Below, piece after piece: positions 1 to 11,002 of a DNA stretch of 64,000 nucleotides (its first letter is position 1; the number at the start of each line of letters is the position of its first letter). Below the pieces are notes generated by a model. The model was given only the letters and a program-made list of their open reading frames with translations. It did not search any database and was not told the origin of the DNA. Made by a program: the position numbers and the translations under genes. Location of the stretch: positions 4,079,474 to 4,143,473 of the forward strand of contig NC_056002.1 of NCBI RefSeq assembly GCF_018446385.1. Reading direction: 5' to 3'. This DNA comes from Zingiber officinale (taxonomy: Eukaryota > Streptophyta > Magnoliopsida > Zingiberales > Zingiberaceae).

Positions 1-2
1 CA

Positions 3-680
3 CTGAAGCAGGGGCCCCGAGAGGCATTAAGGGCATATATTCAGTGCTTCAATCAGGTAGCGATGGGCATCCCGACAGTCTCCTCGGGCGTGTTAGTGAA
101 CGCCTTCACCCAAGGGCTCACCGAAGGAGAGTTCTTCCAGTCGCTCATTTGGAGACCATCGAGGGACTTTAGCCACCTACAAAAGAAGGCTAATGAATAC
201 ATCAACGTGGAAGAAGCCCAGGCGACAAGGAAGAAGGAGACACCCACTGAGCCCACAGGAGTGTCTGAACGACGGCAGCCGAGCAATCATCAACCCCCCA
301 TGGGGTCTCGGTCAGGAGGAGCCCCACCACACGAGCCCAGAACACATGTCGTGCAGCATGTGGCCGCCGCTCATCCAAAGGCTGCGAAAGGTAAGATGTG
401 GGCGCCTATGTTCTGCTCCTTTTACCAGTCGGCGACGCACAACACCCGAGATTGCTACAACTGGCAGCTGGCAGGTCGACCTTACGGGGATATCATCACC
501 GATCCCCATCACCCGATCGGCGACAAAGGCGTCGATCAACCGTCCAAAGGGAAGTCGAACCATGCCATCATCAGCCTCAGTGTGGGAGCAATCAAAGTCC
601 TGCCTGAGTCTCTACCGAGCAGAACAAGTTGTCGGCATGAGAGGAAGAGAACCGAAGTAACACTGCTCAGGGAGAAATAG
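3..680 (+). pseudogene. gag: Tat-type gag, C-terminal part
   Basis: One frame stays open from base 3 to the stop at 678-680, so the 5' part of gag lies before the window. The beginning (tyrosine- and glutamine-rich, then a motif around GVLVNAFTQGL) and the SRDFSHLQKKANEYI segment are typical of plant retrotransposon gag capsid domains. A retroviral-type zinc knuckle with its first Cys position altered lies at about 413-457 (C, H and C of CSFYQSATHNTRDC). Gag would package element RNA. The downstream protease is in another frame. Confidence 0.8.
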
Positions 681-780
681 GAGTGATTGTCGGTGAGTCG
701 ACCAGCGGAGATTCTAACCAAGCAAGGAAGCCGCATGCTCGTTGACTTGAGATCCACGCTGTTGGCAGCAGCAAGGAGAT

Positions 781-1560
781 AGCTGAAGGACCCGAAATCA
801 GTTTCGGCCTAAGAGATTTAGAGGGAGTGGAAACTCCTCATGACGACGCACTGATTATTCCAGCGGTAATCGTCAATTATACAATCCATCGAACTTTTGT
901 TGATACAGGGAGCTCGATCAACATTATATTCAAAAAGGTGTTCAATCAGTTACAAATCGATCGGAATGAGCTACTACCTATGACAACTCCACTTTACGGT
1001 TTCATGGGCAACAAAGTGTTGTCGATCGGACAGACCAAGCTATCCATCTCACTCGGCCAAGGAGCCCCTGAAGAGGGCAATGACCACAATTTTCATTATG
1101 GTAAACGCCCCATTAGCCTATAATGTTATCTTAGGCCGACTGACCCTCAACGAGTTCCAAGCAGTAGTATTCACCTACTACCAGAAGATTAAGTTCTCAG
1201 TAGATGACAAGGTGGGAGAAGTCAAAGGTGATCAATTAGTCGTTTGGCGATGAAACGTCGAGATGGTCAGATAAGAAGTGAGGACTGCTCGGAAAAACCT
1301 ACGTCTAGAGGTAAACACCATCATTGAGAAGACCCTTACGTTGATTTATGAAGAAAAGGAGGAGGTCCAGATCCACCCGAGCCAGTCGGAAGCAACCACC
1401 TTCATTGTCATCGATCTGGAGAATGAGAAAAAAAGGCAAAACTGTCTGCCTGTCTTAGGCATAACCATGATGTATTCGCCTAGTCGACCCACGAGCTCTC
1501 TAGAATCTCGCCGAGTGTCGCCCAACATGAGCTTCATATCCGATCAGACGCCCACCCTGT
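781..1560 (+). pseudogene. pol: Tat-type retropepsin (aspartic protease) and linker to RT
   Basis: The segment 827-1123 encodes an aspartic protease core with an intact active-site triad DTG (bases 902-910, in FVDTGSSINIIF). The following NAPLAYNVILGR motif is out of frame, and there are in-frame stops near 1250-1275, so pol is broken. The piece at 1278-1562 is the protease-RT linker. The same protease region occurs on the minus strand at 27242-27924, which supports the family call. Processing of Gag-Pol is the family role; this copy cannot do it. Confidence 0.8.
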
Positions 1561-2185
1561 GAAGCAGCGGAAGAAGGACTTCAGCATGAAGCAGAACCCG
1601 ATCATCCTGGTAGAAATAGAGAAATTACTGGAGGCTGGCTACATCCGGGAAATCCAGTTCCCGAGCTGGCTCGCCAATGTCATGCTGGTCTCCAAGCCAG
1701 GAAACAAATGGCGGGTGCACATCGACTTCCGCAACTTGAATAAAGCGTGCCCGAAGGATTTCTATCCACTGCCCCAGATAGACCAGATGGTGGATTCTAC
1801 GACGGGCTACGAGCTGATCTGCATGCTCGACGCATATCAGAGCTACCACCAAGTGCCGCTCGTTAAAGAAGAATAGTAAAAGGTGAGCTTTATCATGGTC
1901 GATAGAACATTCTACTACAACGTCATGCCGTTCAGATTGAAGAACGCCGACGTCACCTACCAAAGGCTCATGAACAAAGTGTTTTGGAAGTAGATCGACT
2001 GTAACTTGGAGGTATACGTCGACGACATATTAATAAAGTCAGTCCGAATTGCTGATCTATGTGTAGATGTCGAAGGAACATGCCGAACCTTGAGGACATA
2101 TGGGATGAAGCTGAACCCGAGCAAGTGTCTGTTCGGAGCTAAGAGTGGACACTTCCTCGGATATATCATCACCAAACGGGATATT
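1559..2185 (+). pseudogene. pol: Tat-type reverse transcriptase (pol), broken
   Basis: RT motifs are clear: the entry segment KLLEAGYIREIQFPSWLANVMLVSK, then RVHIDFRNLNKACPKD, the MLDAYQSYHQ region, and the catalytic YVDD at 2015-2026. In-frame stops occur at about 1874 and 1993, so the frame is interrupted. The reading runs to GHFLGYIITKR, where a copia-type LTR starts at 2186. The next residues of RT resume after 3259. Confidence 0.85.
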
Positions 2186-3259
2186 TGTTGGTGCGGTTAG
2201 TACTAACGGTCTAACTCAGATTTTAATGAATGACAAAGTAGGTTAAGTTAGTTTCATTGTGATCTAACACTTTGACTAAGTGTGCAGGAGAAATCCAACT
2301 AGGTCGACGGGCCGACCGGATAGCTGGCACGAAGTCCGGCTAGGTCGACGGGTTGACCGGATAGCTGACACGAAGTCCAGACAAGTCGACGGACTGACCG
2401 GATGTCTGGCACGAAGTCCAGCTAGGTCGAGGGGCTGCCCGAATAGCTGGCACGAAGTCCAGACAGGTCGACAAGCTGACCGGATGTTTAGCAGGTAAGT
2501 TAAGGTAAGTCACTAGAGGGGAGTGACTTGGTGAGGACGCGTTCCTGGTTAGGGAACTTAGGCATTGATCTAACTTAGAATAATTTTGGAAATCTAAGTT
2601 TAGATCGTGACTAGATTCTGATCTCGGTGAGACAAAATCTAATTAATACTCTATTTGAATATAATTGTACTAACACTTTATTTTGCAGGGTAGTATAACT
2701 TTTATTTTATCTCGGACTAACATTTTCTTGTAGAAAAATGAGTTTCTGGATGGTGGTCCGGGCGCTCGGAAGGCAAAAGTCTATCTCGTCGCAAACATGG
2801 AGCGCCCTGATTGGTCGGACCGACGTCACAGTCCGAGCGCTCGAAAGGGATCTGGGCGCCTTTCGGGTACTCGGAGCACTCCTATAAAAGGAGTCTTCCT
2901 CCAGAGCTACTGACAACAACTTCTTCTACGACTGCTCTATTGCGCTCTGCTCCTGCAACACTGCGAAGCTTCTCCGATAACCTGCAACTCATTTCCTTTT
3001 TCTTGTTGTCGAAATTTGTTTAATAATTCCTGTACTTATTTTGTAATCATTTTTACGAATTATTAGTAATTGCCCAACGAAAGCACTCGACGAATGCGGG
3101 CCTTGGAGTAGGAGTCAACGAAGGTTCTGAACCAAGTAAAATTGGTTGTATTAGCGTTGCCCTTACTTTCCTTATTTCCGCTGCGTACTCGAATTGATTT
3201 TCAAATTCTTAAAGATCGCTATTCACCCCCCTCCCTTTATCGAACTCTACGATCCAATA
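2186..3259 (+). mobile_element. Solo LTR, Ty1/copia type
   Basis: It begins TGTTGG and ends in a degenerate CAATA where related LTRs here end CAACA. The flanks look like a 5-bp target duplication with one change on each side (ATATT before, GTATC after; the uninterrupted RT would read ATATC). Inside are a TATA box (2883-2889, TATAAAA), about five copies of a roughly 42-bp repeat around the motif TGGCACGAAGTCC (2300-2490), and the C-rich stretch before the 3' end (about 3225-3236) seen in other copia LTRs in this window. No internal region or second LTR remains, so this is probably an LTR-LTR recombination product. Confidence 0.8.
2300..2495 (+). repeat. 42-bp tandem repeat inside solo LTR
   Basis: About five diverged copies of a unit combining GCACGAAGTCC, AGGTCGACGG and TGACCGGAT. 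The same words recur, differently arranged, in the larger copia LTRs at 7536 and 13351, so the array is a family feature of these LTRs. Confidence 0.8.
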
Positions 3260-3872
3260 GTATCGAGGCAAATCCGAGTAAGGTAAAGGCACTGCAAAAC
3301 ATGCCCCGCCTCATAGCTTGAAAGGGGCCCAACTGCTGACCGGACGGATCACAACATTATCCATATTCATATCCAGGTCATTCGATTGGAGTCTATCGTT
3401 CTTCAAGGTGATGCGTTGAGCAACAAAATTCCAGTGGGACGTGGAGTGCGACCTGGTGTTGGAGGATCTCAAGGAGTATCTCAACTCCTTGCCTGTGTTA
3501 GCTAAATCGAGTGCCGAGGAGTCGCTTTGGATCTATTTGTCGTCCACAAAGTATGCGGTCGGCTCGGCATTAGTCAAGCAAAACGGCCATGAACAACAAC
3601 CCGTGTACTTTTTAATCCATATATTGAAAGACGCCGAATCCCGCTATACTGGTCTGGAAAAGTTAGCTTACGCTTTGGTACTTGCCGCTCGGAGACTCCG
3701 CCCGTACTACCTCGCTCATCCGATCATCGTCATGACCAACAGTACCTTGGGAAGAGTCCTCCTCAACCCAGAGGCGTCCGGACAACTAATCAAATGGACA
3801 GTCAAACTAAGCGAGTTTGACATCCAATATCAATACCGAACGACGATCAAAACTCAGGTCTTGGCTGATTTT
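3256..3872 (+). pseudogene. pol: End of Tat RT and first (gypsy-type) RNase H
   Basis: Homology resumes with EANPSKVKAL, then KGAQLLTGRI and the RNase H connection from 3441. The open stretch 3441-3875 shows the typical order: a VLAKSSAEESLWIYLSS start, QQPVYFLIHILKDAESRYTGLEKLAYALV and LRPYYLAHPIIV. The frame has a stop near 3319 and a lost base before 3441. The domain is cut after VLADF by the MITE at 3873. Confidence 0.8.
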
Positions 3873-4293
3873 TAGGAATGACAATGGGTCGGGTTCGGGT
3901 CGGATTCTATATCCCCCGTCCCTATACTCATCGGGTATAGGATCTCCGATGGGTATACCCATACTCATTAAATGATCGGATATCTTCTATAGTTATAAAT
4001 TTTCTTCTTTCTATCCAACTATTATCATTCAACAAAAATATATTAAAATTAACAACCTATTAAAAATTATATATATAATTAAAAAATAGATTAAACATCT
4101 ATATAGTTTCCTCCTAATATCAATTAAAATAGTAAGTTAATTTTAGAAAAAGAAAATTTTCTTTAATATATATATATATTATCTAATCGGGTATTCGGGT
4201 CGGGTATCGGGTATTGATAATCCCTCTATACCCTCCTCCATTCGGGTCAGATGTCGGATCCTCCATCGGGTTCGGGTGAAATTGTCATCCCTA
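3873..4293. mobile_element. hAT-type MITE, 421 bp, with exact 8-bp target duplication
   Basis: The ends TAGGAATGACAAT and ATTGTCATCCCTA form 13-bp inverted repeats with one mismatch. They are flanked by the 8-bp direct repeat CTGATTTT (3865-3872 and 4294-4301). Removing the element and one repeat restores the retrotransposon frame VLADFVTK. Subterminal GGGTCGGGTTCGGGT repeats at both ends surround an AT-rich core without coding capacity. An 8-bp duplication and TAGGG-like ends point to the hAT superfamily. Confidence 0.92.
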
Positions 4294-4301
4294 CTGATTT
4301 T

Positions 4302-5088
4302 GTCACAAAAGTCTAGAACATCGAGCCAGAAGCAACTTGGAGAATATATGTTGACGATTCGTCCACCCGACAAGCCAGTGGGATCGACATTTTGCTCATT
4401 TCACCACGGGAAGACTGAATTCGACTTTCCGTCCGACTGGATTATAAGGCCACCAACAACGAAATCGAGTATGAAGCCTTGATAGCTGACTTACAGGCAG
4501 CACGATATGTCAGAGTCACAAAAGTTATTATTCACTCGGACTCTCAGTTGGTTGCCAAACAATTGTCAGGGATGTTCGAGATTAGCAGCTCCCGACTCAA
4601 GTTATATGCAGAAGCTTTCAAGAAATTGAAGATAAATTTTCAAGAGGTCACTGTGCAAAAGATCCCACGGTCGGACAATCCAGCAGCAGACGAACTGTCT
4701 AAGTTAGCTAGTTCTTTATCCCCGGTCGTGATCAACCAACCGATCGAACAGGTTTCATTGGTGGCACACATCAATTGGATGGAGGGAGTGGTTTTCTCGA
4801 GCAACTGGAGAACGCCGCTGATTGAATTCCTCCGATCGGGTAACACTCCGGCCGACCAGGAAGCAGCGTGACTCTTAAAGAAGAGGGTCGGATGATTCAC
4901 CCTGATTGGAGACTAACTCTATAAGAGATATTTCTTAAAGCCACTGCTCAAATATGTGGGCCCGGAGGACATGAAGTATATACTCCAAGAGGTACATCTT
5001 GGCTCTTGTGGAAGTCATCCGGGCAGTCATTCGCTGGCTCGAAAGATTCTCCTGACCAGATATTTTTGGTTAACTCTCTAAGAGAAAT
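4302..5088 (+). pseudogene. pol: Second RNase H (aRH) and start of integrase, Tat type
   Basis: The frame after the MITE shows IYVDDSS, then NNEIEYEALIADLQAA, IIHSDSQLVAKQLSG and NPAADELSKLAS, carrying the acidic residues of an RNase H fold. This is the extra domain that marks Tat elements. From about 4990, GSCGSHPGSHSLARKILLTRYFWLTL is the start of the integrase zinc-binding region, after which homology stops. Several stops (for example 4869-4871 and 4902) and frame changes break it. Confidence 0.8.
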
Positions 5089-5099
5089 CAATTGAGAAG

Positions 5100-5734
5100 T
5101 AGAAGTTCGGGTGAGCCCTATTCCGGATAGTCGAAATCACCCAAGCGAGCGGAACCGAAGTAGAAGTTCTGGACAAAAAGTCAATTGAGAGTTGACTTTG
5201 GTCCGAGTGTCAGAAGTTATTCTGGGTGCCTGGATCACCCGGGGTAGCCAGGGCGCCTTGGGTGCGAGCCCTAGTCATGGGCTGGTTCAGTCAGATCTGG
5301 GTGCTCGAACCACAAAACTTATAGTTTGCCACACTGTCACCATCCGTTGCGCCATGGATAAAAGTTTATCTACACCCAGGTGCCCAGAACCCTTCCAAGT
5401 ACCTGGATTAGGACTATAAATATAACTCTGATCCAGTAGTTCAGAATCACTTGTACACGAGTTTCTTTAGTATTCTACTGTTTTGATTGTGTGCTTCCAA
5501 TGCTTGTAAGAGACTTCTCCACCTACGACGAAAGGAGAATTTGATTAGTGCTTCAAAGTCTTAAATTAACAATCTTCTCAGTTGTAACCAAGTAAAATCA
5601 GTAGTCTCTTTCTTTTAATTAGTTTATCAATTCTTTTTATACAAGTGCTTTCATAATTCAAAATATCGAGAAATGTTTCATTTTCTTTTTGAAGAGCAAT
5701 TCACCCCCTCTTGTCGGTCGCACAGGTCCTAACA
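5100..5734 (+). mobile_element. Truncated 5' LTR of copia element
   Basis: It matches the 3' LTR at 15446-16378 from about position 15735 onward; the first roughly 290 bp are missing. The TATA box TATAAATA is at 5415-5422, and the LTR ends GGTCCTAACA. A methionine-tRNA-like primer-binding site, TGATATCAGAGCT, follows at 5737. Confidence 0.85.
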
Positions 5735-5792
5735 AATGATATCAGAGCTAGGCTCGCTTCAGAAGAACTAACCGCCATCCGAAGCAAAAGAA

Positions 5793-6640
5793 ATGACCGG
5801 ATCCAGCATCTATCCACTGAAATTTGAGGGAGACTTCGCAACGTGAAAGAAGCGCATGGAGGTAATTTTCAAAATCGACTTTGAAATTTTATTAATTATA
5901 AAATATAATTTTATAGCACCTACGGATCAGTACGAAACCGAGAAAGGAGAGTACACATGGACGAAGAAGGAGCAAGCTAACTTTGTGGCTAATGGAAAAG
6001 CAGAGTTCTATTTGCTTAGTATTCTTCTGCCCAGGAGATCAGCCGGATCAGAAGATACAACTCCTCCAAAAATCTATGGGAGAAATTCCTAGAGCTTCAC
6101 GAAAATACTTTGGAAGCTAAACTGGCAAAGCAAGACATCCTCCGAAACCAACTGACGAACCTCTCAATAAACAAGGGAGAGAAGGTAGCTTAACTCCATG
6201 CAAGGATCAAAGACCTGTTCACCCAGCTCAACAACCTCAGAGAAAGGTAACAAATCGTGACTCCTTAAGGTATGCACTTAATGCTTTCCCGAGAACACAA
6301 GGGTGGTCAATCTTAGTAGATGCTTACTATATCTCTAAGGACCTCGAGGCAAGTACTCTTGAAAATTTATCTTCAACTTTTGAACTTCACGAGTCTCACT
6401 GTGTAGATTCTCAGGAAGTAGAAAAATCAAACAATATTACTTTAAAAGTCAAGAAGGACGAATCAGACGCCAACACTTCCCTCGACAATGATGAAACATC
6501 ATATATGGTAAGAAAATTTAAGAAATTTTTTAGAACTAATAAGTTTAATCAAGTGCAAGCAAAGAAAAGAAGAGCAAGGCGAATATAAGATGTTATAACT
6601 GTAATGAAGAAAGACACATCAAGGAGGACTGTCCAAAGAT
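5793..6640 (+). pseudogene. gag: Copia gag remnant
   Basis: An ATG at 5793 opens a short gag start (MTGSSIYPLKFEGDF), then a stop. The open stretch 5856-6092 and later fragments show the copia gag pattern, including LHENTLEAKLAKQDILRNQLTNL in another frame. A CCHC zinc knuckle, C-x2-C-x4-H-x4-C (CYNCNEERHIKEDC), lies at about 6596-6637. Numerous stops and frameshifts make it non-functional. Confidence 0.7.
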
Positions 6641-6849
6641 GAAGAAGAAGGACAATAAGCAAGGATCAAGTACAACAACAAAGTACAAAAATCTGAAGGC
6701 GACTTGGGATGACTCGTTATCATAATCTGATTTGGAGGAGTACGCTGGACTTGCACTGATAAAAAGTCATCAGGAGGAGAGCATAAACAAAGGGGGAAGC
6801 TCCTCAGAAGAAAGTTGTAGTGAGGAGGAAGAAACAAACTTCAGAACAT

Positions 6850-7535
6850 ATCTGGTAAGTGAGGTATGTTTACTACCCCTGACTAATTATATTCAGATAT
6901 TAAATCTATGACTAGATTATTTTGTCAGCTAAAATAAAAAAAAAAAATTTGAAAAAGGAAGTTTTTGAATTAAAAACAATCTTTGTAAATACATGTCTCT
7001 TAGAAATGTATGATAAATTAAAAGATGAAAATGAAAAATTGAAGGACCAAATTAAAAAATCAAGAAACTTTGCATATGATAATCAAAATATCTAAAAAAA
7101 TTATAGAAGTCTAAATTGATATTTTAAATATCATAAGGGTCAAATTAGAAAAGTATCATAAAAATATCTACCCAAGAAATTTCTTGTTAATCCAATAGGT
7201 AAAAATTTATTTTGGGTCTCCCGATCTTGCTTAGTCTAAAATAAATGATTATGCATGGTTTATGTTTAGAAATATGAATTTCATTTTCAAAATTGAGTTC
7301 ATATGCTTATTGTTAATATTTATCATTGAAATTTTTTCTTCTATTGCTAGAATGAAAAATATCTCAGTATTAATTTTTTTTTTTAGAATTTTTCTTCGAT
7401 TAAAAATTATTTTATAAATTTTTGATTGAAACTATTTGTAAATATTTATTTTTGAAAAGAATCATATCTATTTTAAATATTTTTCGTATAATCCTTCTTT
7501 TTGAAATTCTTATCTAAATTTTTTATAGTGATAGA
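6850..7535 (+). other. AT-rich internal region of the outer copia element
   Basis: No open frame of useful length. Poly-A and poly-T rich sequence with weak remnants of the gag coiled-coil region (LKDENEKLKDQIKKS near 7020-7060). It continues after the inserted element at 14900-15445. Confidence 0.6.
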
Positions 7536-7671
7536 TGTTGGTGCAACATCCCTCAGGTCAAGGTTGACCTGGGTGACCAAGCTGAGTCTTGGTTTGAGTT
7601 TAGATGTTTGACAATAAGAAATTCATTGAAGAAGAGTCAAGTAGGTCAAGGTTGACCGGATACTTGACAGG

Positions 7672-8062
7672 GAAGTCCTGGTGAATGAAGCCAGGCAGAA
7701 GGAAAACCCTAGTGAGTGAAGCTAGGTGAAAGTCCTGGTGAGTGAAACCAGGTGAAAACCCTAGTGAGTGAAGCTAGGTGAAAGTCCTGGTGAATGAAGC
7801 TAGGCAGATTGGAAAGCCCTAGTGAGTGAAGCTAGGCAGGTGAAAGTCCTGGTGAGTGAAGCCAGGTGAAAGTCCTAGTGAGTGAAGCTAGGCAGGTGAA
7901 AGTCCTGGTGAGTGAAGCCAGGTGAAAGTCCTAGTGAGTGAAGCTAGGCAGATTGGAAATCCTGGTGAGTGAAGCCAGGTGAAAGTCCTAGTGAGTGAAG
8001 CTAGGCAGAAGGAAATCCTGGTGAGTGAAGCCAGGTGAAAGTCCTGGTGAGTGAAGCCAGGC
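7672..8062 (+). repeat. Alternating 26-bp tandem repeat in 5' LTR
   Basis: About 14 units of two interleaved types, one around TCCTGGTGAGTGAAGCCAGG and one around CCTAGTGAGTGAAGCTAGG. Each unit is itself a short imperfect inverted repeat (CCTGG with CCAGG, CCTAG with CTAGG). The corresponding array in the 3' LTR is 13487-13868 and has fewer units. Confidence 0.9.
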
Positions 8063-8309
8063 AAGGGAAAATCCAGATGGATCAAGGATGATCAGACATC
8101 TGGTGGAAGTCCAAGTAGGACGAGAGAGTGACCGGATACTTGGCACGACGAGTAAAGTCCAAGTGGGTCAAAGGGATTGACCAGACACTTGGTGGAAAGT
8201 CTTAGCAAGTCAAAGGAGTGACCAGATGCTAGGCATGATGTATCAACAGGTCAAGGTTGACCGGATGTTGGTTTGAGAGGCTTGGGACTTGGTTTTGGGC
8301 AAAAACCAA

Positions 8310-8560
8310 GTGCTGGATCGATCAGTGGATCGATCCAGGCCTTTCCTAGCGAACAGAGAACCTCTGGATCGATTCATGGATCGATCCAGATGTCCAAATC
8401 GATCAGTGGATCGATTGGGACGCGGCTGCTTTGCGCGATAAGCGCTGGATCGATCCGTGGATCGATCCAGGCGCTTTTCCAGAGCACAGAGGTGCTCTGG
8501 ATCGATCCGTGGATCGATCCAAAGCCTCCCCGATCGATTGGGAATATTCGAATCGATCGG
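8310..8560 (+). repeat. GGATCGATCC palindrome cluster in 5' LTR
   Basis: Repeated GGATCGATCC-type palindromes, mostly paired as GGATCGATC-n-GTGGATCGATCC. The same pattern recurs in the 3' LTR (14112-14365) and, separately, inside the element at 12322-12490. Confidence 0.9.
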
Positions 8561-9093
8561 GATCCGACCGTTGCGTCGTATTTGAGCTGCAGGAGTGCGT
8601 TGGCTGCAGCATCTCTTCTCTGATTCACTCCAGATTTCTTGCCAGCTCCTCCACAGCACTCACAAAGCTCAGATCGCCAGTTCTTGAAGGATCTTGGAAG
8701 TTTTCCAAGTCGAGAGGCGGATCAAAGCCAAGAAGAGAAGCTAGGGTTAGGGTTTATACTCATTGTAAGCTTGTAAGCTTGTATTTCTTGTATCCTTTCC
8801 CTCTCTTCTTGTATTGAGTCTTGTAGGGCTTCTCCGCCCTTGGTAGTTACCATAAAGGAGAGTTTTATTTAGTGGAGGGTGTGTGTGTTGGTGTGGATCC
8901 TTGGATTAGTCACCTCTTGTGAGGTGGATACCAAGTAAACCAACCGTGTTAGCGTTGTGTGATTGTTTCTTTGTATTTCCGCTGCATATTCTTGAAGAAA
9001 CAAGCAACGCCAAGCAACGCCGAGCAACGCCAAGCACCGAGCGAACGCGACGAGCTATTCACCCCCCCTCTAGCTACTTTTGGTCCTAACAAG

Positions 9094-9105
9094 TGGTATC
9101 AGAGC
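9094..9105 (+). other. Primer-binding site
   Basis: TGGTATCAGAGC, two bases after the LTR end, is complementary to the 3' end of initiator methionine tRNA, the usual copia primer. Confidence 0.85.
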
Positions 9106-9236
9106 AAGGTTGCTCTTCATCGGAATCACCGCCGGAAGGGGCAAACATATCAAGAAAAGCTAGAGGGTGAAGAAGTTGGAGCAAATTCTTCAAGTTCAAG
9201 ATTTTATCAAGCTCAACTTCAAGATGCAATTCTAAG

Positions 9237-11002
9237 ATGGACTTGGATTTGACACAAGGGTGGCTCCACCATATTCATCTACAAGCTTCGATTCTTGGAA
9301 ATCAAGAATCGAAAATTTTTTTATGATGGAGATAGAGCAATGGTTTGCTCTCATGGAAGGTTTTGAAGCTCCCACAAATTCCAAGGGCAAAGTACTCAAA
9401 AGGAGCAAGTGGAGCAAAGACCAAATCCAAAGATTTGAGGCCAATGACAAAGTGACCAAGCTTTTGGTCAATTTATTGCCAAGCAACATCTTGGAACAAA
9501 TTGGAGAGTTTGAAGATGCAAAGGAATTATGGAGCAAATTGGCCAAGCTTCATGAAGAGATCCCCTCCACTGTACAAGAGCAAGAAGTATCCAGAGAGGG
9601 TGACTCTTTGGAGCAAGACCAAGAGGAGGGCTCCGAGATTGAGAGATGCTCAACCTCCGAAGAAGAAGAAATCCAAGAAGCTTCATCCTCAAGGGAATGC
9701 AACGAAGGGAACAAGGAGGGAGAATACTCCTTGTTTCATATTCAAGATGATGAAGCCTCCACCTCTAGGATTGAGGGGGAGCAATTCTTGGTGACACCGG
9801 ATCAAGAAGAAGGAGAAGCTTCTACATCCGGGTCAAGAGAAGAAGGGGAGGAAGAAGCTTCTACCTCCACAAGTCAAGAAAAATCAAATGGAGGGGAATC
9901 AAGGTCCGATCAAGAGGAAGCTTCTACCTCCGGATCCAAAGGAAAAGATGTCACCCCTACACACAAAGGTATAAATGTTTCAATTAAAAATAAAAATCAT
10001 ATAATATGTTTTGAGTGTAGGGAAAATGGACACTACAAGAGCAAGTGTCCTAAATTGGCCAAGAAGAAGGGCAAAGTGGCACAAAAGGGCAAGGCGAAGC
10101 CCAAGGAGATCATCCCCAACACAAAGAAGAGCAAGGAGCATATTATATGTTTCTCTTGCAATCAAAAGGGGCATTACCGAAGTCAATGCCCCAAGGGGAA
10201 GAAGGTGGTCAAGGCTCAAGGAGGCACTAGTCAAGGGGGAGCCTCCAAGGTAAAGAATAAGGTATCTTTTATTGAGCCTACCCCCTTACATTATGGTGAA
10301 AAGCATGATAGTTCTAACTTTTATCATTTTAATGCAATTTACCATAAGAATAGAAAGCATGAGGGCTTTAAGAAAAAACATGTGGCCCTACATGCCAAAA
10401 CTACCCAACCTAAGGTTAGGGAGGTAGATAGACACTTGGGCGGGAACACTAAGGAAAATAGACACATGCCCAAGATCAAAAATGCTCATGGACCAAAACC
10501 TAAGGATTTAATGATAGAAAATCAAGTCTTGAGGTCAAGACTTGACAAACTAGAAAAGACCCTAAAAAGGATGGAGAATATCCTTAAAGGGCAAAATGAG
10601 AAATACCTAGGGCTAGGAGCACAAAGGTCATCCAATGGCTTTAGAGGTTTGGGATACAAACCCAAAGCTAAAAAGGATGTGCCTAGTTATCATAGGGTTC
10701 CATATAGCTATGGAACAAACCCTAAGTCTAGAGGTCAAGTCAAAGATACAAGGGAAGATATCCCTAGAAGTATCTTTGCAACCAAAGTGACTAAGACTTC
10801 TAAGAAGTCTAAGAAAGTCACTAACAAGGTCACAAGGGAGGCTATCCCTAGAGTTGACCTAGAAAGTGTGACCAAGGCTTCTAAGAAGCCCAACAAGGTC
10901 ACTAGGAAGGTATCTAGGGAAGTTATCCCTAGTGAGTACCTAGAGCATCCAAGGAGCACCAATAGGTGTTGGGTTCCTAGGAGCATCTTCTCTACCCCAT
11001 AG
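9237..11002 (+). pseudogene. gag: Copia gag with two zinc knuckles, one frameshift near its start
   Basis: The long open frame (9260-11002, 580 codons) has no ATG before codon 27. The plausible start is the ATG at 9237, which reads MDLDLTQ in another frame, so one base seems lost or gained near 9257-9260. The protein has a capsid segment (SWKSRIENFFMMEIEQWFALMEGF, LLVNLLPSNILEQIGEFEDAKELWSKL), a Ser/Glu-rich acidic stretch, two CCHC knuckles (CFECRENGHYKSKC near 10010-10055; CFSCNQKGHYRSQC near 10147-10190), a lysine-rich stretch, and an end like the gag-protease junction of copia polyproteins. It then stops at TAG 11000-11002 with no pol after it. It would form the capsid and bind RNA. The frameshift could be an assembly error. 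Confidence 0.85.

Larger units (their letters stand above)
1..5090 (+). mobile_element. Ty3/gypsy retrotransposon, Tat type, degenerate and truncated at both ends
   Basis: Gag, aspartic protease, reverse transcriptase, RNase H, a second RNase H and the start of integrase follow in that order on the plus strand, but in several frames with stops. Two RNase H domains (one after RT, one just before integrase) are known for the Tat lineage of plant Ty3/gypsy elements. No LTR of this copy is visible: the left end lies outside the window and the right end is lost where copia LTR sequence begins near 5090. Two later insertions interrupt it, at 2186-3259 and 3873-4293. Reading across both gaps restores homology, so they are insertions and not spacer. 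The element is surely inactive. Confidence 0.9.
7536..9091 (+). mobile_element. 5' LTR of gag-only copia element
   Basis: It begins TGTTGGTGCAAC and ends TCCTAACA. It contains a tandem array of GTGAGTGAAGC units (7672-8060), a cluster of GGATCGATCC palindromes (8310-8560), a CT-rich promoter-like segment, and a C-rich stretch near the end (about 9060-9070). Confidence 0.95.

Noticed and set aside
7672-8062. CRISPR-like or riboswitch-like array
   Set aside because: Tandem repeat inside a retrotransposon LTR, present again in the other LTR.
8243-8817. Several frames of 69-138 codons on both strands
   Set aside because: They come from the GATCGATC palindromes in the LTR, and equivalent frames appear in the other LTR copy; typical of palindromic repeats, not proteins.
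9260-9262. GTG as the gag start codon
   Set aside because: Plant nuclear genes rarely start at GTG; the ATG at 9237 with a lost frame is the more likely original start.
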